DNA from: Clostridia bacterium
GTDB lineage: Bacteria; Bacillota; Clostridia; UMGS1810
Direction: 5' to 3'
DNA length: 5,245 nucleotides
NCBI GenBank assembly: GCA_017629325.1
Contig: JAGBXL010000175.1
Location: 1 to 5,245, forward strand
The notes under the pieces are model-generated. The model did no database searches and was not told where the DNA came from. It saw only the letters and a program-made list of their open reading frames with translations. Every line of letters begins with the position of its first letter. Position 1 is the first letter of the stretch. Of this stretch, positions 1 through 5,240 are shown one piece after another. The translations under genes and the position numbers were made by a program.

Positions 1-33
1 GATAGGAAAAATGATTTAGAATGGACAAAGTGA

Positions 34-165
34 ACCCCAAGTAAGATAAATTCTTACTTGGGGTGATAACCTGAAGCTGTACAAAGGTACTGCGAGTGGT
101 GAACTTTGTTCATAGCAAAAGGCATAAGATAAGAGGAAAATATAGTAAAAATACAATATTTTCCT
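34..165 (+). other. Structured non-coding region: three tandem hairpins, possible RNA
   Basis: Three consecutive stem-loops occupy this gene-free stretch. The first pairs 34-46 with 52-64 (core CCCCAAGTAAG / CTTACTTGGGG, all Watson-Crick). The second pairs 76-80 with 112-116 and 81-86 with 104-109 across a two-base bulge; its G79-T113 pair is a G-U wobble only if the plus strand is transcribed. The third pairs 134-143 with 156-165, followed by an A-A mismatch and a GTA/TAC cap closing an AAAA loop. In addition, 115-124 (GCAAAAGGCA) is an exact inverted match to 225-234, which would enclose the third hairpin but competes with the base of the second. No U-tract follows hairpin 1, so it does not look like an intrinsic terminator. 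I do not recognise a known riboswitch or RNA family. It could be the 3' end of an upstream transcript, a small RNA, or a folded repeat remnant. Confidence 0.35.
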
Positions 166-207
166 ACATATATAAAATTTTTGTTGTTTAATCCATAGTA
201 ATTATTT

Positions 208-324
208 TTAATTGCCTTTATTCTTGCCTTTTGCGGTCTGGATTATTTTTACATCTCCTTTAATTTCCGAGAGATTTGAACTTTTGATGCAGAGCCACTT
301 TTCTTGTATATAAAATTGACTTAT
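208..324 (-). pseudogene. Start-less open frame, possible gene-tail fossil
   Basis: On the minus strand an open frame of 38 codons runs from just after a TAA (325-327) to a TAA at 208-210. Its composition looks protein-like, including segments such as EKWLCIKSSNLSEIKGDV and KIIQTAKGKNKGN. It contains no ATG, GTG or TTG codon, so it cannot be a complete gene. Its upstream part overlaps the promoter of the plus-strand operon. It may be the eroded C-terminus of a former gene, or chance. I recognise no family, and the short length makes this a weak call. Confidence 0.15.
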
Positions 325-344
325 TTATCTATTTGAGTTATAAT
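316..344 (+). promoter_or_regulatory. Sigma-A-type promoter for the acyltransferase/PAP2 operon
   Basis: TTGACT at 316-321 and a perfect TATAAT at 339-344 are separated by exactly 17 bases. The predicted transcription start is near 351, which would leave a leader of only about 15 bases beginning almost at the ribosome binding site. No operator palindrome is evident between the promoter and the gene, so expression may be constitutive. The location directly upstream of the first gene of the operon supports the call. Confidence 0.7.
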
Positions 345-351
345 TTTCCTT

Positions 352-359
352 GAAGGTGA
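352..359 (+). promoter_or_regulatory. Ribosome binding site of the acyltransferase gene
   Basis: GAAGGTGA lies seven bases before the ATG at 366 (counted from AAGGTG). It is somewhat weaker than the AGGAGG-type sites of the other genes here. It sits just after the predicted transcription start. Confidence 0.7.
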
Positions 360-365
360 ATTCAA

Positions 366-1115
366 ATGACAAAGAAAATATCAGCAATCATATATAAAAG
401 AATAGTACTTCCTCTTGTGAAGCTTTTTTATCCCAAAATAAAGGTTTTTGGGGCGGAAAATCTTCCCGATGAGCCTTGCATTGTTGCAGCAAACCACACA
501 CAGATGAACGGGCCTATTTGTGCCGAAATATATTTTCCGCGAAAAAGATACACCTGGTGTGCAGGTGAAATGATGCACTTAAAAGAGGTACCCTCTTATG
601 CTTTCAAAGATTTTTGGTTGCAAAAACCAAAATATACTCACCCCTTTTATAAACTAATTTCTTTTATTATTGCTCCTTTATCTGTTTGTGTTTTTAATAA
701 TGCCCAAACAATAGGGGTGTATAAAGACAAAAGAATTATGCACACCTTTAAGGAAACATTAAAAAAACTGGAAGAGGGTGCAGATGTTGTTATTTTTCCC
801 GAGCATGATATAAAGCACAATCACATTGTATATGATTTTCAGGAAGGCTTTGTGGATATAGCAAAGCTTTATTATAAACGCTATGGCAAAGAAATTAAAT
901 TTGTCCCCCTCTATATTGCTCCCGATTTAAAGCAGATGCACATAGGAAGAGCTATATCATATAATGCAGAAGACGACATTTGCCAAGAGAGAAAAAGAAT
1001 ATGCACATATTTAATGAACGAAATAACAGATATGGCTGTTTCTCTACCTCTGCACACCGTTGTGCCATACAGAAATATTCCCAAAAAGTATTACTCATCA
1101 AACAAGGAGAAATAA
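366..1115 (+). CDS. PlsC-like lysophospholipid acyltransferase family protein
   Basis: This 249-residue protein resembles the PlsC/LPLAT superfamily, whose members transfer acyl groups to lysophosphatidate or other lysolipids at the cytoplasmic face of the membrane. Visible blocks in order are NHTQMNGP (43-50, block I), GVYKDKR (117-123, a block II-like segment), VVIFPEHD (141-148, block III, usually FPEGT/S) and VPLYIAP (180-186, block IV, with its proline). The usual HX4D motif is altered: H44 is present, but the aspartate position is G49. Block III has EHD where EGT/S is normal. I recall similar clostridial proteins sharing NHxQMxGP and FPEHD, so this is probably a family trait rather than decay, but that is from memory. 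Hydrophobic stretches near 10-22 and 97-111 could associate with the membrane. The start has a promoter and SD directly upstream. The stop lies one base before the PAP2 gene, indicating an operon. Substrate is unknown; a non-acyltransferase role cannot be excluded. Confidence 0.8.
   Translation: MTKKISAIIYKRIVLPLVKLFYPKIKVFGAENLPDEPCIVAANHTQMNGPICAEIYFPRKRYTWCAGEMMHLKEVPSYAFKDFWLQKPKYTHPFYKLISFIIAPLSVCVFNNAQTIGVYKDKRIMHTFKETLKKLEEGADVVIFPEHDIKHNHIVYDFQEGFVDIAKLYYKRYGKEIKFVPLYIAPDLKQMHIGRAISYNAEDDICQERKRICTYLMNEITDMAVSLPLHTVVPYRNIPKKYYSSNKEK
1104..1110 (+). promoter_or_regulatory. Ribosome binding site that fixes the PAP2 gene start at 1117
   Basis: AAGGAGA lies six bases before ATG 1117, inside the last codons of the acyltransferase gene. 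The longer in-frame ATG at 1060 has no comparable site and would add 19 polar residues that overlap the upstream gene. This supports the 1117 start and suggests translational coupling. Confidence 0.8.
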
Positions 1116-1116
1116 A

Positions 1117-1794
1117 ATGAAAAAGCCTCAAGTTGACTACAAAACGTTTCGCCTTTCTAAAATAAACTCCCCCGAATTTTCTCACCTTAAGTTTTTGTTG
1201 GGCTGGGTAGCTTATTTTGCACTCTATCTTTTAACCGAAAATTTAATCCCAGAGGGGAACTGCCATGTTGTTCACGGAAAGCTCGACGATATTATTCCTT
1301 TTTGCGAATATTTTGTTGTTCCCTATGTTTTGTGGTATGCCTATGTGGCACTTTCGCTTTTATATTTTTTACTATATAACACCGAAAGCTTTAAAAAGCT
1401 ATCACTATTTATTCTTTTAACCCAGATAATTGCAATGACGGTTTATATTTTATATCCAAACCGTCAGGATTTAAGACCTTTAGAATTTGAAAGAGATAAT
1501 ATCTTCACATTTATAGTGGGAATTTTGTATAAGGTAGATACCAATACCAATGTGTGCCCTTCGCTTCATGTTGGCTATTCTTTAGCAATAGCTTCGGTGT
1601 GGCTTAAAGAAAAGGGTATATCGTCATGGTGGAAGCTTGTATCAACTGTTTTTGCCATTCTGGTTTGTATGTCTACCGCTTTTATAAAGCAGCATTCCGT
1701 GGTTGATATATGGTGGGCAGCTGTTATGTGCTTTATAATAGAAATTATAATATACAGGAAATATTGGATAGACAAAATAAAATCACAAAAATAA
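1117..1794 (+). CDS. PAP2/Aur1-like integral membrane lipid phosphatase or phosphotransferase
   Basis: This 225-residue protein has about six hydrophobic segments (near 24-41, 60-72, 74-87, 95-113, 172-186 and 198-213). It carries the PAP2 active-site pattern. CPSLHVG (147-153) corresponds to motif C2, with H151. STAFIKQHSVVD (186-197) corresponds to motif C3, with H193 and D197. YPNRQDLRP (113-121) keeps the RP of motif C1 but lacks the classical lysine, and the usual C3 arginine after Ser186 is Thr187. This His/His/Asp set without the full C1 resembles the PAP2_3/Aur1 branch, which includes inositol-phosphorylceramide synthase-type phosphotransferases as well as phosphatases. Family knowledge suggests dephosphorylation of phosphatidate-like lipids or head-group exchange at the outer membrane face. 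The start at 1117 follows the acyltransferase stop by one base, so the two enzymes are probably made together. The substrate is an inference only. Confidence 0.8.
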   Translation: MKKPQVDYKTFRLSKINSPEFSHLKFLLGWVAYFALYLLTENLIPEGNCHVVHGKLDDIIPFCEYFVVPYVLWYAYVALSLLYFLLYNTESFKKLSLFILLTQIIAMTVYILYPNRQDLRPLEFERDNIFTFIVGILYKVDTNTNVCPSLHVGYSLAIASVWLKEKGISSWWKLVSTVFAILVCMSTAFIKQHSVVDIWWAAVMCFIIEIIIYRKYWIDKIKSQK

Positions 1795-1797
1795 GCA

Positions 1798-1836
1798 AAA
1801 AGGCTTTGTAAAAACTTGGTTTTTACAAAGCCTTTT
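1798..1836. terminator. Bidirectional intrinsic terminator between convergent operons
   Basis: A perfect 18-bp stem pairs 1798-1815 with 1819-1836 around the three-base loop TTG (a 17-bp stem with a five-base loop is equivalent). The GC-containing part is AGGCTTTG / CAAAGCCT. The plus strand ends in CCTTTT and the minus strand ends in CCTTTTT, so the palindrome supplies a U-tract in either direction. It starts three bases after the PAP2 stop codon and lies 62 bases beyond the stop of the convergent DHHW gene, fitting shared termination for both operons. Confidence 0.88.
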
Positions 1837-1865
1837 AAAATTATTATAAAAATATTGTTACAAAG

Positions 1866-1894
1866 ACGGTGCGTCGAAATCGCCGCACCCTACA
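1866..1894. repeat. Short palindrome resembling a dispersed REP-type element
   Basis: GGTGCG (1868-1873) pairs with CGCACC (1884-1889). The interior CG..CG (1875-1876 with 1881-1882) can extend the stem past one mismatch and close an AAAT loop. The block is far more GC-rich than the surrounding AT-rich spacer, and its flanks (AC before, CTACA after) resemble dispersed intergenic palindromes that I recall from clostridial genomes (GTAGGG...CGCACC types). With one copy in the window, its repeated nature cannot be shown here. It could also serve as an extra terminator stem or 3'-end stabiliser for the DHHW transcript, though no U-tract follows. Confidence 0.4.
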
Positions 1895-1897
1895 ACA

Positions 1898-3001
1898 CTA
1901 ATTAAGTGCCAAGCTATTATTTAATAGTGCTGTGCTGTAAATAAAAAGCACATCGGCATCTTTAAAATCAACAAAGCTTCCTATAAGAGCACTTTGCATA
2001 TAGCGTATGTCGGCAATTGTTATCTTGCTGTACCCTTCGGCTAAAAGAGGAGCAAGGCTGCTGCCAAATGAATCTCTAAACATAACAAGGTGTTTTTCAT
2101 TTTTTGCATTTGGGTTTTCAATGGTAATAAGCGGGGCAACGCCCGAAAGGAACATTTCGTAAGGGTCTTTGCTGTATGCCTTTTTCATGTTATACATATC
2201 GCCTTTTTTTGGCATTCCCGTGTCGTAATAAGTTACAACAGAGTTATCTATGGTTTCGTTTGTTAAATACTTTATGGTGTCATTTTTAATAAATGGAAGT
2301 GCCGCCTGGGAATGATACACCCCATAAAATTTATTATCCAGGGTGTTTACTTTATATTCACTCCGAGCATCAGCACCCATGCTTTCGGCTATAAATTCTG
2401 CAATATCCGTGATATTTTCCTGCTTCCAGTGGGTATCGGTGTTGTAGTAGTCATCTGCCGAGAGAAGATGTGAAATGCCAATATATTTCATATATGGGAT
2501 TTTTTCTTTCATTTTGGCTTCAAAGCTATCATAATCAAGAGATGGGTAGCCGTTTTTTGAAGCAAGAAACTTGTTTTTATCGGGCACTACTGTAAAATAT
2601 ACATTTGATGTTTTGTCTTTAATAAAGCTATTATATATATTTTCAAATTTATTTGCCGCGTGGTCCATCATGGCTTCGTTTTCTTTTTCATCAATTTTAG
2701 AAATATGGCCATCGGCAATAAAAAGACCGTTGTTTTCAAGTCTTCTTAAAACAAAGCGGGCAAACATTGATTTTGCTGAGCGAAAAATATCTCTTGCAGG
2801 GAACTGATCGGTGGTGTAGCTTTCAAAGTTTTTCATAAAGTCGCCACTTGTGATTGAAGAAACCGAAATTTCGGGCATCTGTGCAAGTGCTCTTCGTTCA
2901 CTTTCGGAATACTCGGCATCGCCTTTTAGTGTGCAAATGGCACACATAGAAAATAAGAATATTCCAAACACACAAACAGATATAATGTTTTTAAATTTCA
3001 C
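1898..3001 (-). CDS. DHHW/AlgX-like extracytoplasmic O-acyltransferase partner (SGNH-type)
   Basis: The product has 367 residues. It begins with a basic N-terminus and one hydrophobic segment (about 5-24), without a proper lipobox, so it is likely membrane-anchored or secreted with the rest outside the cell. The signature TDTHW (188-192) matches the D-x-H motif of DHHW and AlgX/AlgJ-like proteins. FRDSFGSS (308-315) supplies the expected nucleophile Ser311, while Asp189 and His191 complete the presumed triad. VVPDKNKF (138-145) is another segment typical of the family. In AlgX/AlgJ systems such proteins accept acetyl groups from an MBOAT channel enzyme and transfer them to polysaccharide hydroxyls. 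The MBOAT gene ends 11 bases upstream, so the pair almost certainly works together. The start codon is GTG, chosen because a strong AGGAGG lies seven bases upstream and the upstream gene ends there. The glycan target is not visible. Confidence 0.85.
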   Translation of the reverse strand: MKFKNIISVCVFGIFLFSMCAICTLKGDAEYSESERRALAQMPEISVSSITSGDFMKNFESYTTDQFPARDIFRSAKSMFARFVLRRLENNGLFIADGHISKIDEKENEAMMDHAANKFENIYNSFIKDKTSNVYFTVVPDKNKFLASKNGYPSLDYDSFEAKMKEKIPYMKYIGISHLLSADDYYNTDTHWKQENITDIAEFIAESMGADARSEYKVNTLDNKFYGVYHSQAALPFIKNDTIKYLTNETIDNSVVTYYDTGMPKKGDMYNMKKAYSKDPYEMFLSGVAPLITIENPNAKNEKHLVMFRDSFGSSLAPLLAEGYSKITIADIRYMQSALIGSFVDFKDADVLFIYSTALLNNSLALN

Positions 3002-3008
3002 TATGCCA

Positions 3009-3014
3009 CCTCCT
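3009..3014 (-). promoter_or_regulatory. Ribosome binding site overlapping the MBOAT stop codon
   Basis: On the minus strand AGGAGG (3014 down to 3009) overlaps the TAG stop of the MBOAT gene (3015-3013) and lies seven bases before the GTG start at 3001. The arrangement decides the unusual GTG start and indicates translational coupling of the two genes. Confidence 0.85.
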
Positions 3015-4413
3015 AAAATCTAAAGTATAAGAACGGATTAAACGAGCCGTCAACAAGATATGCTGTTGAAATTAAAAGAAGCAGTAATAAAACGGGGATT
3101 TCAAGTGAGCTTACCAAAATGTTTATTTTTTGGTTTTGGCATAGCTTTTCTTTAAGGCTAACTGCAAGGGGAGTTGCACCTATAATGCCAAGGGCAATAA
3201 CCCCAAAAAAGTTTTTAAGGTTAAATATAAAATCGCGGGAGATTAAAGGAATTCCGCCTGCACCAAACAGACCTCCAACCCTTGAAAAAGCATCGGTAAG
3301 AGATGAGGCACTGAAAATAACAAAGCTTATTGCAACAAAAAACAGAACATATATATGGTTTATTATTTTGCTTTTTTTAAGAGCGTTTGTAAGAAAATAT
3401 TTTTCAAAGGTTAAAAGCACCGCGAAAAAGAGGCCCCAAATAATAAAGTTCCATTCGGCTCCGTGCCAGAAGCCCGTTAAAAACCAAACGGTGAAAATGT
3501 TTATAAAAAGCCTGAGTTTATTAACTCTGCTTCCGCCCATTGGAAAATAAACATAGTCTCTAAACCATGTTCCCAGCGATATATGCCATCTTCTCCAGAA
3601 TTCACTTATACTCCTTGAAATAAAGGGATAGCGGAAGTTCTCGTAAAAATCAAAGCCAAAAATTTTGCCAAGGCCAATTGCCATATCGCTGTAACCTGAA
3701 AAATCAAAATAAACCTGAAGCATATAGCAAAGGGCAAAAAGCCAGTAAAAAAGAACAGATTTATCGGGCGAATTTAAAAATGCATCACACATTTCGCCAA
3801 GGGTGTTGGCAAGAATAATCTTTTTGGAAAGACCAATTATAAAACGGCGTATGCCAAGTGTGGCTTTTTCAAAACTGTGCTCTCTATAGGAAAGCTGCTT
3901 TTCAACATCGCTGTATCGAACAATAGGCCCCGCAATAAGCTGGGGAAAAAGAGCAATATATGCTCCCAGGGTTATAGGGTTTTTCTGTGCTTTTACAGTG
4001 CCTCTGTAAACATCAACGGTGTAGCTTAAAATCTGGAAGGTGTAAAAGCTTATGCCTATTGGAAGGGCAATATTTAAAACTTTAACGGGTAGTCCTGTTA
4101 AAGCGGCAAAATTCTCGGTAAAAAAATTTGCATACTTAAAAAAGCCCAAAACAAAAAGCGATGCCGCAACAGAAATTATCATAAATGCTTTAGATAAAAA
4201 TTTTCCTCTGAATTTTTCTATTAAAAGCCCTAACAAAAAGTTTACAAGAACTGTTCCAATCATTAAAAAAACATATCTTGGCTCACCCCAGGCATAAAAT
4301 GCGAGGCTGAATAACAAAAGCACTGCATTTTTCAAACATTTTGGGGATATAAAATAGAAAAATATAACTGCAGGCAGAAAATAATATAAAAAGGGAATGC
4401 TTGAAAAAAGCAT
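3013..4413 (-). CDS. MBOAT family membrane O-acyltransferase (AlgI/DltB-like)
   Basis: This 466-residue polytopic protein has roughly eleven hydrophobic segments and a normal length for AlgI-like MBOAT enzymes. Hallmarks are the N-terminus MLFSSIPFLYYFLP (1-14), YFDFSGYSDMAIG (235-247), the block EFWRRWHISLGTWFRDYV (271-288) with His277, YFPMGG (289-294), and TGFWHGAEW (313-321) with the catalytic-type His317. Family knowledge says these enzymes take acyl groups from a cytoplasmic donor and carry them through the membrane to an extracellular acceptor or partner, in alginate acetylation (AlgI) or teichoic acid D-alanylation (DltB). The DHHW partner directly downstream favours polysaccharide O-acetylation over D-alanylation, and no dltA, dltC or dltD-like gene is seen. 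The ATG at 4413 is preceded by AAAGGA eight bases upstream. No -35 was found for a private promoter, so it is probably read through from the lipoprotein gene. Confidence 0.92.
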   Translation of the reverse strand: MLFSSIPFLYYFLPAVIFFYFISPKCLKNAVLLLFSLAFYAWGEPRYVFLMIGTVLVNFLLGLLIEKFRGKFLSKAFMIISVAASLFVLGFFKYANFFTENFAALTGLPVKVLNIALPIGISFYTFQILSYTVDVYRGTVKAQKNPITLGAYIALFPQLIAGPIVRYSDVEKQLSYREHSFEKATLGIRRFIIGLSKKIILANTLGEMCDAFLNSPDKSVLFYWLFALCYMLQVYFDFSGYSDMAIGLGKIFGFDFYENFRYPFISRSISEFWRRWHISLGTWFRDYVYFPMGGSRVNKLRLFINIFTVWFLTGFWHGAEWNFIIWGLFFAVLLTFEKYFLTNALKKSKIINHIYVLFFVAISFVIFSASSLTDAFSRVGGLFGAGGIPLISRDFIFNLKNFFGVIALGIIGATPLAVSLKEKLCQNQKINILVSSLEIPVLLLLLLISTAYLVDGSFNPFLYFRF

Positions 4414-4451
4414 AATTCTCTTCCTTTCTAATTATAAATTCACAATATAAT

Positions 4452-4489
4452 AAATGGGTGCAAAAAACGTTGTTTCCTGCACCCGATTT
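4452..4489 (-). terminator. Intercistronic hairpin, probable weak terminator or attenuator
   Basis: On the minus-strand RNA, GGGUGCAGGAAAC (4484-4472) pairs with GUUUUUUGCACCC (4468-4456) around the loop AAC. This is a 13-bp stem including two G-U pairs, extended by AAAU/AUUU past one bulged C. On the plus strand the same positions would be A-C mismatches, so the fold favours minus-strand transcription. It begins four bases after the lipoprotein stop and is followed by AUUAUAUUG, an interrupted rather than clean U-tract. It may lower expression of the downstream MBOAT and DHHW genes relative to the lipoprotein, or protect the upstream mRNA end. Confidence 0.5.
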
Positions 4490-4492
4490 ATA

Positions 4493-5203
4493 TTATTCTT
4501 CTGTAAACTCTGTTGGACACATAACAAAGAACACTTTGTTGCCAACACTTCCTGCAACCATTTCGTCGGCAGTTGTGCAGATATTCCATCTTAAATTTGC
4601 ATTTGCTTTAAGATTTGCAATAAACGAAGATGCGTCGGTGCCGTCTTCAAGGGTAAACACATAGCCAATAAATGGAATTGTGCCTATCATTGGCATAAAC
4701 ACTGCTGCCTCTTTAAAGCCTTTGATTTCGGCATTGTCAAAGCCCTGCAGCAGACCTGGTTCAACCTCCATAGCTCCGCCCATAAAGGGAATAATTTCAT
4801 TTTTTATAAGAGCTTCGGCAAGGCTTAAAGCGCCCGAGGCTGATGCTGCTTTTGATTTAAAATCATTAAGAAGGATATTACCAACTGTTTTTGGTGCTTC
4901 GGGTTCGGGTTTTGCAGTTTGTTCAGGTTTTTTATTCTCTTCGGGTTTTTTGTTTTCTTCAGGTTTTGACTGAACATTTTGCTGCGGTTTATTTTCTTCT
5001 TTATTATTTTCTTTCTGTGGCTCGGTTATACTTTCGCCTTCGTCTTTGGTTTCGTCGCCGTCGGAAGTTTCATCGCTGTCGGAAACTATTGAAGAATCAG
5101 AAATTATTTCGTCATCGGGGGTTTGGGAAGTTTCTTTATTTGAACAAGCTGCAAAAGATAAAGTGAGTATGAGTGCCAAAATAAGAGCAAGTAATTTTTT
5201 CAT
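4493..5203 (-). CDS. Secreted lipoprotein of unknown function, upstream of the MBOAT/DHHW pair
   Basis: This 236-residue protein is not one I recognise. It has a lipoprotein signal peptide: MKK, a hydrophobic core (4-18) and the lipobox-like FAAC, giving a lipidated Cys20. Residues 21-105 form a low-complexity spacer, first acidic and Ser/Asp/Glu-rich (29-60), then Lys/Pro/Glu/Asn repeats (80-103). The C-terminal domain (about 106-236) looks folded: an amphipathic helix near 108-135, GGAMEVEPGLLQGF (142-155), a hydrophobic strand with GTIPFIGYVFTLEDG (174-188), a helix DASSFIANLKANA (190-202), and the closing strand NKVFFVMCP (222-230). The layout suggests a small alpha/beta domain held off the membrane by a flexible arm. 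An in-frame ATG at 5230 would add nine residues, but the SD favours 5203 and the predicted transcription start lies near 5228. The gene leads the operon ahead of the O-acylation pair, so an accessory role is possible but not shown. Confidence 0.8.
   Translation of the reverse strand: MKKLLALILALILTLSFAACSNKETSQTPDDEIISDSSIVSDSDETSDGDETKDEGESITEPQKENNKEENKPQQNVQSKPEENKKPEENKKPEQTAKPEPEAPKTVGNILLNDFKSKAASASGALSLAEALIKNEIIPFMGGAMEVEPGLLQGFDNAEIKGFKEAAVFMPMIGTIPFIGYVFTLEDGTDASSFIANLKANANLRWNICTTADEMVAGSVGNKVFFVMCPTEFTEE
4895..4966 (-). repeat. Imperfect tandem 18-bp repeats encoding KPEENK-type units
   Basis: Four consecutive six-residue units in the lipoprotein spacer (KPEENK, KPEENK, KPEQTA, KPEPEA; residues 80-103) come from in-frame 18-bp repeats. 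On the plus strand, the windows 4922-4939 and 4940-4957 match at 15 of 18 bases. Such units can gain or lose copies without frameshift and would change spacer length only. Confidence 0.75.
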
Positions 5204-5210
5204 TTTGTTT

Positions 5211-5218
5211 TCTCCTTT
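5211..5218 (-). promoter_or_regulatory. Ribosome binding site that fixes the lipoprotein start at 5203
   Basis: AAAGGAGA (5218 down to 5211) lies before ATG 5203, with eight bases between AAGGAG and the start codon. The more upstream ATG at 5230 has no such site visible and would place charged residues before the signal peptide. Confidence 0.8.
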
Positions 5219-5234
5219 AAAAATATTCATTTGA

Positions 5235-5240
5235 ATTATA
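5235..5240 (-). promoter_or_regulatory. Probable -10 box of the lipoprotein operon promoter
   Basis: A perfect TATAAT reads on the minus strand at 5240-5235, giving a predicted start near 5228 and a leader of about 25 bases. The -35 region would fall beyond the right edge of the window, so only half of the promoter can be judged. Confidence 0.45.

Noticed and set aside
1..33. Possible tail of an upstream gene (frame 1, ...NDLEWTK then TGA at 31-33)
   Set aside because: Only ten codons are visible and the other frames also close within a few codons, so it cannot be distinguished from chance without the sequence to the left.
21..44. Tiny frame ATG-GAC-AAA ... TAA (seven codons)
   Set aside because: It is very short, has no clear ribosome binding site, and ends inside the hairpin at 34-64.
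359..369. 11-base inverted match AATTCAAATGA between 359-369 and 5237-5227, suggesting possible element ends
   Set aside because: It is AT-rich, falls at the start of one gene and the leader of another, and has no target duplication or transposase. Chance is the better explanation.
1060..1116. Longer start for the PAP2 gene at ATG 1060
   Set aside because: It would add 19 polar residues overlapping the acyltransferase gene and lacks a good ribosome binding site, whereas AAGGAGA precedes ATG 1117 at ideal spacing.
3119..3550. Plus-strand open frame of 143 codons inside the MBOAT gene
   Set aside because: It is antisense to strongly conserved MBOAT motifs. The translation is basic and shows no domain, so it is a shadow of the real gene.
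3013..4413. Assigning the MBOAT protein as DltB of a D-alanylation operon
   Set aside because: No dltA, dltC or dltD-like genes are present, and the downstream DHHW/AlgX-like partner points to polysaccharide O-acetylation.
4431..4436. TATAAT on the minus strand upstream of the MBOAT gene as a separate promoter
   Set aside because: No recognisable -35 hexamer occurs at 16-18 bases, and the flanking DNA is AT-rich enough to give TATAAT by chance. A weak internal promoter cannot be excluded.
4680..5166. Plus-strand open frames opposite the lipoprotein gene
   Set aside because: They are antisense to the lipoprotein, and their repetitive Phe/Ser/Leu runs simply mirror the Lys/Pro/Glu repeat codons.
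5204..5230. Longer start for the lipoprotein at ATG 5230
   Set aside because: It adds nine mostly charged residues before the signal peptide and coincides with the predicted transcription start. The SD at 5218-5211 points to 5203.
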